A stretch of 64,000 bases of DNA. Source: an uncultured Oscillospiraceae bacterium (lineage in GTDB: Bacteria; Bacillota; Clostridia; Oscillospirales; Oscillospiraceae). Below, piece after piece: positions 1-6,764 of this stretch. Made by a program: the position numbers and the translations under genes. The stretch spans positions 1 through 64,000 of the forward strand of contig CANQMO010000005.1 of NCBI GenBank assembly GCA_947624985.1, in the 5' to 3' direction. How positions within the stretch are numbered: the first letter of the stretch is position 1; each line of letters begins with the position of its first letter. The notes under the pieces were generated by a model. It was not told the DNA's origin. It worked only from the letters and a program-made list of their open reading frames with translations, and ran no database searches.

Positions 1-82
1 CGGTGGCGGACAGCCTCACACCCACACGGTGGCCACCATGCCGCCGTACATCGTCGCCTACGTCTGGCGGCGGGTGGCGTAA
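1..82 (+). CDS. Phage tail collar/fibre protein, C-terminal end (partial)
   Basis: Only the last 26 codons lie in the window, ending in TAA at 80-82. The readable tail contains HTHTV followed by MPPYIVAYVWRR, which resembles the C-terminus of phage tail-collar or short tail-fibre proteins, where a His-rich stretch precedes a conserved 'MPPY' end. It sits just upstream of the tail-associated and lysis genes, the usual place for the last tail gene. The 5' part is outside the window, so length and domains cannot be judged. Confidence 0.6.
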   Translation, partial: GGGQPHTHTVATMPPYIVAYVWRRVA

Positions 83-100
83 TCGAGAAAGGAGTAAGTC

Positions 101-544
101 ATGGAAGATGTGAAGATCGTTGACCAGCAGGGCAACCCCCTGGACAACTATGACCCCGATCTGGGGTACCTGGAGACACATACCGAGATCATCCACCACC
201 CAGCAGTCGAGGCCGTGGCGGAAGTCTCACATTATGAGACGGAGCGGGAGTTCCCCGCAACAGGCGGGCGAACGGTGAAGCGGGTCACAGACGTGCCGGG
301 CGTGGAGGCCCGGGAGGCGTGGGACGAGACCGTCACCACGCAGGTCTACATACCCTACACCGCGGCGGAGCTCGCGGCCCGGGACCGCGAGCGGCGTATC
401 GCCGAGCTCAAGCGGAGCCTGGCAGACACGGACTACACGGTCATCAAGATCGCCGAGGGGGCGGCCACGGCAGAGGAGTACGCGGCGGTGATCGAGCAGC
501 GGCGCGCCTGGCGGGCGGAGATCAACCGTTTGGAGGCGCTTTGA
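101..544 (+). CDS. Phage tail-associated protein of unknown function
   Basis: 147 aa. It starts at an ATG 8 nt after an AAGGAG site, 18 bp after the collar gene. The first ~85 residues are acidic and look loosely folded. Residues ~90-147 form a charged helical segment (ELAARDRERRIAELKRSLADTD, shown here in part as a motif rich in Arg, Glu and Leu) of the kind often seen at the end of small Firmicutes phage tail proteins. Its position between collar and lysis genes suggests a tail-fibre accessory or chaperone role, but no recognised catalytic motif is visible. Confidence 0.6.
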   Translation: MEDVKIVDQQGNPLDNYDPDLGYLETHTEIIHHPAVEAVAEVSHYETEREFPATGGRTVKRVTDVPGVEAREAWDETVTTQVYIPYTAAELAARDRERRIAELKRSLADTDYTVIKIAEGAATAEEYAAVIEQRRAWRAEINRLEAL

Positions 545-861
545 TGTATTGGAAAGAGGTAATTTCCGCCGCCGCGCTCATCATCGTGGCCATCATTGAG
601 GCAAACGCGGCAAAGGACAGGAAAAAGGCTGACGAGGAAAGGAAGCTCATTTTGGAGCGTTCCGAGATACGGGCGAAGGAATCGCGCCTTTCCATGTCGC
701 TGATGCGGTCCACCTGTCAGCTTGGCCTTGAGACGACAAAGGCGTTGCGGGACGGATATACGAACGGCACGCTTAATGGTCGAATGGAGGAAGCAAACAA
801 GGCATTAAAAGACTACGACAATTTCCTTGAATCGGAAGCGGCGAATGCTGTTGCGAAATAA
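544..861 (+). CDS. Small phage membrane-anchored protein
   Basis: 105 aa. The ATG at 544 overlaps the TGA of the previous gene, with GGAG about 10 nt upstream, so the longer in-frame ORF beginning at 319 is not needed. Residues ~5-20 (VISAAALIIVAIIEA) form one hydrophobic segment, followed by a highly charged helical region. One N-terminal membrane helix plus a charged helix, directly before the holin, fits an auxiliary lysis protein or antiholin. That is inference from position only. Confidence 0.55.
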   Translation: MYWKEVISAAALIIVAIIEANAAKDRKKADEERKLILERSEIRAKESRLSMSLMRSTCQLGLETTKALRDGYTNGTLNGRMEEANKALKDYDNFLESEAANAVAK

Positions 862-923
862 ACTATAAACTTAGGTTTATTAACTATAAAAAATCTTTTA
901 TTAAACATAGGAGGTAAATGTAA

Positions 924-1178
924 ATGAAGATTCTTCTTCCGGACAAAGTGTATGATGTTCTGGTTGTGATCGCACAGTACATCATCCCGCCGTTGGGTAC
1001 ACTGTATGGTGCACTGTGCCAGATTTGGGGATTTCCCTACGGAGAGCAGATACTGGCTACCCTGTTGGCAGTAGACACTTTCCTGTGCGCGCTGCTTGGA
1101 ATCAGCAACAAGAACTGGAAGGCATCTAAGACACTCCCCGGCGCGGAGGTTCCTGAGGAGGTGGACGGAAATGAGTAA
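924..1178 (+). CDS. Phage holin, Dp-1-like family
   Basis: 84 aa with two hydrophobic helices (~10-30 and ~43-61) separated by a GFPYGEQI turn. The pattern YDVL-(I/V)-PPLGTLYGAL-IWGFPYGEQ-LLGIS is characteristic of the Dp-1-type putative holin family. The product would form membrane holes that release the endolysin to the wall. A GGAGGT ribosome site lies upstream. The last 8 nt overlap the endolysin start, so translation is probably coupled. The AT-rich gap at 862-923 contains a weak AATAAAC/GTTTATT inverted repeat. Confidence 0.85.
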   Translation: MKILLPDKVYDVLVVIAQYIIPPLGTLYGALCQIWGFPYGEQILATLLAVDTFLCALLGISNKNWKASKTLPGAEVPEEVDGNE

Positions 1179-1971
1179 ATGCACCGCTGCCCAGGCCGTC
1201 AATGCGTTTGACTACTACATGGGCTACTACGAGAAAGCTTCGTCCCTGTATGCCAGTTCCCGAGATAAAAGCGTGTTTTCGCTCAACAAGGGTTCGGCCA
1301 ACTATACTTATTTCGGCTATCTGTGCGGCGTGCAGGGCCAGCCGTCCTGCGCTGCCACGGTCTCTACGGCGATATATGACGCCTGCGGCGAGAACAAGGC
1401 GACCGCGAAGGAAGTCATGTGGGGTGTGTGGCCGTATGTGGCATGTAACCAGTTGTATGACGCTGCTCCCAGCAACATGAAGGGCAGACGCGGCGCATGG
1501 TCTCCCAAGCCCGGTGATGTGATCGTGTTCAGCGATAACGGCAGTACCCGGACCCATACCGGCATGGTATACGCTGTCGATGGGACATATGTTTATACTA
1601 TGGAGGGCAACAGCGCCAATATGTGCCGCAAGCGGTCCTATCCGCTGAGCAGCACGTACATCTATGGCTACGTCCGGCCCAACTACGCCGCAGCTTCTCC
1701 TGACGACCCGGACCTGCCCGGTGCGGACAACTACGGCCCGGTTGTGTACGCCGATATCGGCCTGCATGAGCTTTCCAAGGGATGCGCCGGACCGGAGGTC
1801 AAGACCATCCAGCGGATCATCTTCGCCCGGGGAATCAACCATGAGGCCGTGGATGGGGAGTTTGGCCCCAAGACAAAGGCTGGCGTCATCGAGCTTCAGA
1901 AGCAGCTTGGTTTGACGCAGGACGGAGTTGTCGGCAAAGATACATGGAAAAAGGTCCTGACCGCACTGTAA
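1171..1971 (+). CDS. Endolysin: CHAP amidase/peptidase with peptidoglycan-binding domain
   Basis: 266 aa from ATG 1171, which has GAGGAGGT about 7 nt upstream; the upstream in-frame extension to 1096 lies inside the holin gene and is rejected. Residues ~45-165 form a CHAP-type NlpC/P60-like domain, with candidate nucleophile Cys60 in QGQPSCAAT and general base His129 in STRTHTGMVY. Residues ~203-264 are a PG_binding_1 repeat (GAGPEVKTIQ, DGEFGPKTKAGV, DGVVGKDTW). It would cut host peptidoglycan at the end of the lytic cycle. It overlaps the holin gene by 8 nt. Confidence 0.92.
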   Translation: MSKCTAAQAVNAFDYYMGYYEKASSLYASSRDKSVFSLNKGSANYTYFGYLCGVQGQPSCAATVSTAIYDACGENKATAKEVMWGVWPYVACNQLYDAAPSNMKGRRGAWSPKPGDVIVFSDNGSTRTHTGMVYAVDGTYVYTMEGNSANMCRKRSYPLSSTYIYGYVRPNYAAASPDDPDLPGADNYGPVVYADIGLHELSKGCAGPEVKTIQRIIFARGINHEAVDGEFGPKTKAGVIELQKQLGLTQDGVVGKDTWKKVLTAL

Positions 1972-2033
1972 ATTGGCCCTTGCACATCGCCGTGAAGCGG
2001 TGTAAAATCTAAAGGAAAGGAGACGTGATTGGC

Positions 2034-2336
2034 GTGGAAGATAAAAATATGCCCTTGGCAAGCGAAATGTACAAGGACCTTCAAAAGCATGACCGGTTCA
2101 AGATGAAAGTCATTATTGGGCTTTTGATCGCTCTGCTTATTTCCATTTCCGGAAACATCGGGCAAAGCATATACCACGATTGGAAGTGGAGCCAATTTGA
2201 CACCGTAGTGGTGGACAGCGGAGAGGGCGGAAACGCCAATTACGTCGGCGGTGAGAACACCGGCGGTATCTATAATAATGGCGAGAGTGGTAGTGAGGAA
2301 GCGCAGAAAGGGCAAGTCCAAGGGAACGCGGATTAA
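2034..2336 (+). CDS. Small phage membrane protein after endolysin
   Basis: About 100 aa. Two in-frame GTG starts are possible. GTG 2034 is preferred because AGGAG at 2018-2022 is 11 nt away, while GTG 2025 is only 2 nt away. A charged N-terminus is followed by one membrane helix (VIIGLLIALLISISGNIG) and then an acidic Gly/Asn/Ser-rich tail that probably lies outside the membrane. Function is unknown. A place after the lysin fits a spanin-like or superinfection-type accessory, but no family is recognised. Confidence 0.55.
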   Translation: MEDKNMPLASEMYKDLQKHDRFKMKVIIGLLIALLISISGNIGQSIYHDWKWSQFDTVVVDSGEGGNANYVGGENTGGIYNNGESGSEEAQKGQVQGNAD

Positions 2337-2352
2337 AAGGAAGTGACCCGGC

Positions 2353-2556
2353 TTGAATATCAAGACCGAGTTCACCGAAGCCGAGTGTCAGCGCTTTCGA
2401 GACGAATGCAACTTCACGCCACAGGAACTTGCCGTGTTTGATCTGCGCGTGAAGGACAATTCGCTAGTACAGATACAGGACAAGCTCAATATGAGCGAAT
2501 CCACAGTTACGAGACGTATAAGGAATATCAAGAGGAAAATCGCAAAGGTAATTTGA
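2353..2556 (+). CDS. Small helix-turn-helix DNA-binding protein (sigma region 4/LuxR-like)
   Basis: 67 aa from TTG 2353, with AAAGGAAG upstream. The core FTPQELAVFDLRVKDNSLVQI followed by LNMSESTVTRRI reads as a classic helix-turn-helix resembling sigma-70 region 4 or LuxR C-terminal domains: 'T.QE..V..L' first helix, then a 'S.STV..R...I..K' recognition helix. It closes the lysis operon and is followed by a terminator, just before the post-lysis cassette, so it is a candidate local regulator of that cassette. The target is not known. Confidence 0.65.
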   Translation: MNIKTEFTEAECQRFRDECNFTPQELAVFDLRVKDNSLVQIQDKLNMSESTVTRRIRNIKRKIAKVI

Positions 2557-2572
2557 CGGTTTTCTGACGGAA

Positions 2573-2613
2573 AAGGGACGGAATCCTGACGGGTTCTGTC
2601 CCTTATTTTATTT
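2573..2613 (+). terminator. Rho-independent terminator after lysis operon
   Basis: GGGACGGAA (2575-2583) pairs with TTCTGTCCC (2594-2602) with one wobble/mismatch, and a T-rich tract (TTATTTTATTTT) follows. It would end the holin-endolysin-HTH transcript and separate it from the next cassette. Confidence 0.75.
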
Positions 2614-2628
2614 TACAATTTAATACAA

Positions 2629-2700
2629 GGAGGGAGCAACGGACTGCGGTACACGTCGCCGCAACGCCATGAGTCGGGTTTGTTCGCTCCCTCTATTTTT
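2629..2700 (+). ncRNA. Candidate small structured RNA or attenuator
   Basis: A closing stem GAGGGAGC/GCTCCCTC (~2630-2637 with 2686-2693) encloses two smaller pairings: GACT with AGTC, and GCGG with CCGC around 2642-2675. It is followed by TATTTTTAT. This is a nested fold in 65 nt between a terminator and the first cassette gene at 2723. It may be a second terminator with an elaborate loop, a leader attenuator or a small phage RNA. No known RNA family is recognised. Confidence 0.4.
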
Positions 2701-2722
2701 ATAAAGAAAGGACGTGTCAAAA

Positions 2723-2887
2723 ATGGACGCAGAGTTGCGATTGATCCGAATTGGATATCCGCTGTCAGAGGCGGTCGGTATTGTCCATCAGAAACGCAAG
2801 GACGGAGACCTGGAACAGTTCATCCGCGAGAAGGAACGTGAGTACGAAGAAGATTGCAGAAAATACGCAAGGGAGGTAATAGGGTAA
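2723..2887 (+). CDS. Small cassette protein of unknown function
   Basis: 54 aa, starting at ATG 2723 with GAAAGGA upstream. The protein is highly charged (DAELRLIRIGYPLSEAV then a Lys/Arg/Glu-rich helix). Its TAA overlaps the next ATG (TAATG at 2885-2889), so it is the first gene of a coupled set. No family is recognised. The N-terminal IRxGYPLSEAV and the acidic/basic helix could be an adaptor or scaffold, which is a guess. Confidence 0.6.
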   Translation: MDAELRLIRIGYPLSEAVGIVHQKRKDGDLEQFIREKEREYEEDCRKYAREVIG

Positions 2888-3381
2888 TGGCAAACTATCC
2901 GATGTATCAGCCTGGCATGTATGGTCAGCAGCCGATGTATAACCCCTACATGGCCCAGCCCATACCGCAGCAGCCCGTACAACAGCCGGTGCAGCCGCAG
3001 ACTACGAATCAAACGGCTCAGCCAGCGTTTGTGTGCCGCCCCGTTGCGTCTGTTGAAGAGGCTATGGCGGTGCCAACAGACTTCAACGGCAACGTGATCG
3101 TGATGACCGATCTGGGCCATAAGTACATCTACACAAAGGTACTGAATCCAGCAACGGGAAGTTCCGTCTTTGAAAAGTACAAGAAAGAGGACGACGGGCA
3201 GAGTCAGGAAGATACGAAAGCGCAAGATAAAACGCCCGCCGTGGACTACACTCCGCACTTCACGGCGCTGGAAGAGCGCTTGGACCAAATGAGCGACCGT
3301 GTGGAGGACCTATTTGACCGCATCGAGAGCCAGAAGAAGGCCGCTATGCGGGCCGAGAGAAAGGCCGGTAAAGAGGAATGA
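2887..3381 (+). CDS. Pro/Gln/Tyr/Met-rich cassette protein with conserved C-terminal domain
   Basis: 164 aa from ATG 2887, with GGGAGG upstream. Residues 1-45 are low complexity (MYQPGMYGQQ, PYMAQPIPQQ) with repeated Met-Tyr-Pro-Gln. Residues ~50-105 look folded and read FNGNVIVMTDLGHKYIYTKV with an LNPATGSS turn. The tail is charged and predicted coiled coil (ERLDQMSDRVEDLFDRI). This arrangement of disordered head, small beta domain and coiled coil suggests a structural or assembly protein. It overlaps its neighbours by TAATG and ATGA. Confidence 0.65.
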   Translation: MANYPMYQPGMYGQQPMYNPYMAQPIPQQPVQQPVQPQTTNQTAQPAFVCRPVASVEEAMAVPTDFNGNVIVMTDLGHKYIYTKVLNPATGSSVFEKYKKEDDGQSQEDTKAQDKTPAVDYTPHFTALEERLDQMSDRVEDLFDRIESQKKAAMRAERKAGKEE

Positions 3382-3698
3382 ATCAGATGATGGGTCAGAT
3401 GGGCCAGCAGATGGGCCAGATGATGAACGGCATGATGCAGAACATGGTCGGCGGAATGATGCAACAGGCCATGGAAAAGCTCATGCAACGCTTTGGAGGC
3501 GGAATGCAAATGAACGGGAATTATCAACAGATGACGTATCAGCTGTTGCAGAATCAGGAAGTTCAACAGAAAGCTGGTCCGTTTATTAACGGGAAAAGCC
3601 AAGAGCAGTTAAAAGAGACGTTTCGCAATCTGAGCAAAGAGCGAGGAATCGACGCTGACGAGTTTGCCAAGCAGATGGGTGTGACGCTTCCGAAATAA
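3378..3698 (+). CDS. Met/Gln/Gly-rich cassette protein
   Basis: 106 aa, with its ATG overlapping the previous stop (ATGA). The first ~50 residues are an extreme Met-Gln-Gly repeat (MGQMGQQMGQMMNGMMQN), followed by a short helical domain ending in KERGIDADEFAKQMGVTLPK. Composition like this points to an amphipathic or self-associating helix rather than an enzyme. Function is unknown; it is co-translated with the two upstream cassette genes. Confidence 0.6.
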   Translation: MNQMMGQMGQQMGQMMNGMMQNMVGGMMQQAMEKLMQRFGGGMQMNGNYQQMTYQLLQNQEVQQKAGPFINGKSQEQLKETFRNLSKERGIDADEFAKQMGVTLPK

Positions 3699-3700
3699 AA

Positions 3701-3838
3701 AACACCAGCTACGGCCCATTCAGGTGTTCACTGGTTCAATAAGAGTATAGCACAAACAACTGAATATGGCAACCTTTTCTCTTTTCGGTTCTGCCGGTCC
3801 TGATTAAAACGGCTTCCCAACGTACACGTCCGGGAAGC
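3701..3838 (+). promoter_or_regulatory. Intergenic hairpins between cassette sub-operons
   Basis: The 177-nt gap holds two inverted repeats: AACACC/GGTGTT (3701-3706 with 3723-3728) and GCTTCCC/GGGAAGC (3812-3818 with 3832-3838), the second about 20 nt before the AAAGGAG site of the next gene. Neither has a proper T-run. They may set mRNA stability or translation of the following gene. No convincing sigma-70 promoter was found. Confidence 0.35.
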
Positions 3839-3875
3839 GCGCGCCCGGTGTGAATTTTGAAAGGAGATTTTTTTC

Positions 3876-4712
3876 ATGGCTTACGAAACTCCCATTGTCT
3901 ACAACCTGGACGGCGGTTCCGGCGGCAACGGCGGTGGCTGTGGCAACAGTATGTGGGGCGGCGACGGCAGCTGGATCTTTGCCTTCCTGATCATCGCCCT
4001 CATCTTCGGCGACCGCTGGGGCAACAACGGCAACAACGGCGGCAACAACGGAGGTGGAAATGCTGTGCCGACTTACATTCCCTATCCCATGTCCAGCATC
4101 GGCGGGTTCAACGCCTCTGGCGCTTTGACGCGGGCCGACCTGTGTCAGGACATGAACTTCCAGGAGGTCAAGAACGGCGTGGCCGGTGTGAGCGACGCGG
4201 TGGCTCTGGGCTTCAGCAACCTGAACTCCACCATCTGCAACCAGCAATATGACACCGCCCAGATGGTCAACGGTCTGAACACTACTCTGCTTCAGGGCTT
4301 CAACGCGGCCAACGTCGTGGCGCTCCAGAACCAGAATTCGACCCAGGCACAGATCGCTCAGTCCTTCTGCAACGAGAAAGCGGCTTTGGCCGACCTGAAG
4401 TACACCATCGCCTCCGAGGACTGTGCGACCCGTAACATCATCCAGAACGGTTTCCGTGACAGCATCGATGCGACCAACGCAGGAACCCGGGCGATTCTGG
4501 ACTACCTGTGCCAGGAGAAGATCGCCGACCTTCAGAGCGAGAATCAGGGTCTGCGCTTGGCTGCTTCCCAGAGCGCCCAGAACCAGTACCTCATCTCCCA
4601 GCTTCGGCCTTGCCCCGTTCCTGCTTACATAACCTGCAACCCTTATACATCTTCCTATGGTATCGGGCTGACCGGTAACGGCTGCGGCTGCAACACTGGC
4701 TGTGGCTGCTAA
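3876..4712 (+). CDS. Gly/Asn-rich membrane-spanning cassette protein with Cys-rich tail
   Basis: 278 aa with GAAAGGAG about 11 nt before the ATG. The order is: a Gly-rich head (GGSGGNGGGCGN), one membrane helix at ~31-45 (WIFAFLIIALIFG), a Gly/Asn repeat (WGNNGNNGGNNGG), a helical region from ~85-235 with repeated Gln/Asn, and a tail GCGCNTGCGC. There is no signal peptide or lipobox, so it looks like an integral membrane protein with flexible flanks. No known family is recognised. It is probably a membrane or surface component of the cassette. Confidence 0.65.
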   Translation: MAYETPIVYNLDGGSGGNGGGCGNSMWGGDGSWIFAFLIIALIFGDRWGNNGNNGGNNGGGNAVPTYIPYPMSSIGGFNASGALTRADLCQDMNFQEVKNGVAGVSDAVALGFSNLNSTICNQQYDTAQMVNGLNTTLLQGFNAANVVALQNQNSTQAQIAQSFCNEKAALADLKYTIASEDCATRNIIQNGFRDSIDATNAGTRAILDYLCQEKIADLQSENQGLRLAASQSAQNQYLISQLRPCPVPAYITCNPYTSSYGIGLTGNGCGCNTGCGC

Positions 4713-4761
4713 CCAAGGTTAAACCAAGATTTAACCAAGGTTTTAACCAAGCGTAACCAAG
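4711..4761 (+). repeat. Five AACCAAG direct repeats, iteron-like
   Basis: AACCAAG begins at 4711, 4722, 4733, 4745 and 4755, giving spacings of 11, 11, 12 and 10 bp, about one DNA turn. All copies are on the same strand, and they start on the stop codon of the upstream gene. Such phased repeats usually bind a protein on one face of the helix, as a regulator array or replication iterons. Confidence 0.7.
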
Positions 4762-4787
4762 ACTTCCCCAGCAAGGGTGACTATTTC

Positions 4788-4811
4788 GGGGCGGGGCATA
4801 TACTCCGCCCC
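4788..4811 (+). promoter_or_regulatory. GC-rich hairpin before cassette gene 4832
   Basis: GGGGCGG (4788-4794) pairs with CCGCCCC (4805-4811) around a short AT loop, 10 nt before the AGGAGG site of the next gene. It has no T-run, so it is more likely an RNA-processing or translation-control element than a terminator. Confidence 0.4.
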
Positions 4812-4831
4812 TGATTATTAGGAGGACTACT

Positions 4832-5050
4832 ATGAAAGAAAAAATCCGCGCCAAGATGGAAGCGCATGTAAAGTCTATTATCGAAAAGCCGATCATCACC
4901 GACCAGGAGTACATGCTGATCGCCGGGTATCTTTCCAAGCTTGAGTTTGAGGCTACCCAGGCCGAATCCAAGAAGCAGATGGAGGAACAGCAGAAGCAGT
5001 TCCGGGACAAGCTCGTTGATGTGCTTGGAGGTGCGAACTATGGCCTGTAA
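4832..5050 (+). CDS. Small helical cassette protein of unknown function
   Basis: 72 aa, with AGGAGG 8 nt before the ATG. It is nearly all charged amphipathic helix (KEKIRAKMEAHVKSIIEK, then ESKKQMEEQQKQFRDKLVDV). It could act as a coiled-coil scaffold. The stop overlaps the next gene by 11 nt. No family is recognised. Confidence 0.6.
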   Translation: MKEKIRAKMEAHVKSIIEKPIITDQEYMLIAGYLSKLEFEATQAESKKQMEEQQKQFRDKLVDVLGGANYGL

Positions 5051-5426
5051 ACCCGTTTGCCAGCTTTGCCCCCGCCTTGTCATCAGCACGGCGGTCAACT
5101 TTGACGGCACAAACGTAATCATTGGCCTTCCCGCCGGGAGTTATCAGAACGGCTGTAAGTATTGCATCGTGATCGCGCAGGCTATCCCGACCGCTGCGAC
5201 CGTCAACGCACCTGTAGTATTTTCCATCGGTACCGGCACAGAACGCTATCCCCTGACCACTTCCTGCTGCGCCCAGGTGACCGCTTGCGGCATCCGCACC
5301 CGTACCCGGTACAGCACTGTCGTCTCCACCAGCGCAACTGGAGGCACGTTTAAGATGATCGGTAAACCATGCTGCATGCCGAACAATGACTTGACCGCCA
5401 TCGACGGCACGGCTCCGACGGCGTAA
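5040..5426 (+). CDS. Cys-rich beta-structured cassette protein
   Basis: 128 aa from ATG 5040, overlapping the previous gene by 11 nt; the longer in-frame ORF to 4941 is rejected. It starts MACKPVCQLCPR and carries Cys residues throughout (CKYC, SCCAQVTACG, KPCCMP). The rest is rich in Val/Thr/Ser/Ile alternations typical of beta strands (FDGTNVIIGLPAGSY, VFSIGTGTERYPL). It is predicted to be a compact beta-sandwich stabilised by metal or disulfides, like a decoration or surface protein. This is inference from composition. Confidence 0.6.
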   Translation: MACKPVCQLCPRLVISTAVNFDGTNVIIGLPAGSYQNGCKYCIVIAQAIPTAATVNAPVVFSIGTGTERYPLTTSCCAQVTACGIRTRTRYSTVVSTSATGGTFKMIGKPCCMPNNDLTAIDGTAPTA

Positions 5427-5438
5427 GGAGGTTACACT

Positions 5439-6314
5439 ATGGGTAGAAAACTTCTTATCATGCCGCCTTATCATCCTGTGGAGTATGAAGGCGATATGGG
5501 CCGTGAGATCGAGCGCCGCTCCGAGATGTACCGTGACGCGGAAATGCGCACGGGAAGGCGTGATGACTATCGGCGCACTGAACCGAGAATGGGCGGTCGT
5601 GACGACTATCGTCGCGAAGATACGCGCATGGGCGGACGCGACGAGGACTATATGCGCATGGGTGGTACCAGGTACTATCCTGACGAGTTACGCGGCCCGT
5701 ACATGGGAGGCTATGAGCCTGAGATGCGCCGCCGCCGTGACAGCCGTGGCAGGTACACTTCGGCCCGTATGGGCGGATACGATGAGCCTTGGATGGGCGA
5801 GGACGACGACATGGAGATGCGCTATCCGAAGCGTGTGTACTTCCCGCAGGCGATGCACAAGATCGGTTTCTCCGTTGACGGCGAGATGGAGCGGATTCCC
5901 GACGAGGTACAAACGGACTACCGCACCATGGCCGGTTACGAGAACATGGACGAGATGGCGACCAGAAAGGGGAAGATGAACATGAGCGGACGCGCTTCTG
6001 GCGATGGCGTCATGCCGTTCAACAAAGAAATGGCTATGGAGTGGACCAGCCAGATGGAGAACGCAGACGGCACGAAAGGTCCGCACTGGACGATGGACCA
6101 GGTAAAAACCGTTATGGCACAGCACAAGATACAGTGTGACCCGTATGAGTTTTATGCGGCCCTTAACATGGTCTATTCGGACTATGGTGCCGTAGCCAAA
6201 AAGATGAACGTCAACACCATGGACTTCTATGTCTGCATGGCCAAAGCGTTCCTGGACGACCCGGACGCTGGCGATGAAAAACTGGCCCGGTACTACGAGT
6301 ACGTCGTGAAGTAA
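5439..6314 (+). CDS. Arg/Met/Gly-repeat cassette protein with helical C-terminal domain
   Basis: 291 aa with AAGGAGG before the ATG. Residues ~25-125 carry irregular repeats of the form RMGGRDDYRR/MGGRDEDYMR/MGGYDEP, an RGG-like basic low-complexity region that could bind nucleic acid or self-associate. Residues ~185-291 form a folded alpha-helical domain (GPHWTMDQVKTVMAQHKI, DPYEFYAALNMVYSDYG, NTMDFYVCMAKAFLDD). Similar C-terminal domains exist in hypothetical proteins of gut Clostridia as far as I recall, with no function known to me. It is the last large gene of the cassette. Confidence 0.65.
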   Translation: MGRKLLIMPPYHPVEYEGDMGREIERRSEMYRDAEMRTGRRDDYRRTEPRMGGRDDYRREDTRMGGRDEDYMRMGGTRYYPDELRGPYMGGYEPEMRRRRDSRGRYTSARMGGYDEPWMGEDDDMEMRYPKRVYFPQAMHKIGFSVDGEMERIPDEVQTDYRTMAGYENMDEMATRKGKMNMSGRASGDGVMPFNKEMAMEWTSQMENADGTKGPHWTMDQVKTVMAQHKIQCDPYEFYAALNMVYSDYGAVAKKMNVNTMDFYVCMAKAFLDDPDAGDEKLARYYEYVVK

Positions 6315-6320
6315 AATCAA

Positions 6321-6350
6321 GCCGGGGCGAGCAATCGTCCCGGCATTTTG
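6321..6350 (+). terminator. Terminator after gene 5439-6314
   Basis: GCCGGG (6321-6326) pairs with CCCGGC (6339-6344) around a 12-nt loop, followed by ATTTTG. The short T-run makes it a modest terminator for the cassette transcript. Confidence 0.6.
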
Positions 6351-6404
6351 TAAAGTGTACTTATAATAATTACCGTCAAAAATGAAAGTTTGAGGCAAAT
6401 CACT

Positions 6405-6626
6405 TTGAATTATCGCAATCAACTGGATGCTCTGGACATCCTGAACGTGCTTGCGTTCTGGCTCGGCCTTGAAAACCTCCGCGAGAACCGTGAACAGTCT
6501 GCACACAACGACGTGAACGCCGCCAATGAGAAACAGGCCGCATTGTTGCTGGACGAGATATCGGATCAGTTCGAGGAAATCAAGGCGATGCTGGCAAGAG
6601 TGATTGAACTGCTGGAGGAAAAATAG
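6405..6626 (+). CDS. Small conserved helical protein at prophage end
   Basis: 73 aa from TTG 6405, preferred over the upstream TTG 6390 because GAGG at 6392-6395 is 9 nt away. It begins MNYRNQLDALDILNVLAFWLGLENL and ends in a coiled-coil helix (DQFEEIKAMLARVIELLEEK). I recall similar short proteins with an 'MNY...LD.LN..SF.LG..N' start in Clostridia mobile elements, function unknown. It is the last gene before the putative attachment region. Confidence 0.6.
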   Translation: MNYRNQLDALDILNVLAFWLGLENLRENREQSAHNDVNAANEKQAALLLDEISDQFEEIKAMLARVIELLEEK

Positions 6627-6764
6627 GTCGCACCTCAAGTCGCACCTTAAACCGATATAAAATGTACTAAAACGCTATTTTCTGCCTTTTCTACTCTCTG
6701 TTTTTTGGCCGACAAAAAGCCCTGCAATCCTTGAAAACACTGGAGTTGCAGGACTTTGCTGTTC
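6627..6764. other. Candidate prophage attachment end next to tRNA-Pro
   Basis: The gap between the last phage gene and tRNA-Pro holds two direct copies of GTCGCACCT (6627-6635 and 6639-6647), of the kind that serve as integrase arm sites. It also holds CCTGCAA/TTGCAGG (6721-6727 with 6746-6752); on the minus strand this is followed by GCTTTTTG, which reads as a Rho-independent terminator for the tRNA transcript. The tRNA 3' end faces the phage genes, as expected for integration into a tRNA 3' end. No integrase is visible in the window. Confidence 0.45.

Noticed and set aside
4711-4761. CRISPR array
   Set aside because: The repeat is only 7 bp with 3-5 bp gaps, and no cas genes are present. 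It is a phased repeat array, not CRISPR.
1-6626. Diversity-generating retroelement or anti-phage defence island in the prophage end
   Set aside because: No reverse transcriptase, nuclease, methylase or toxin-antitoxin signature is visible in any frame here.
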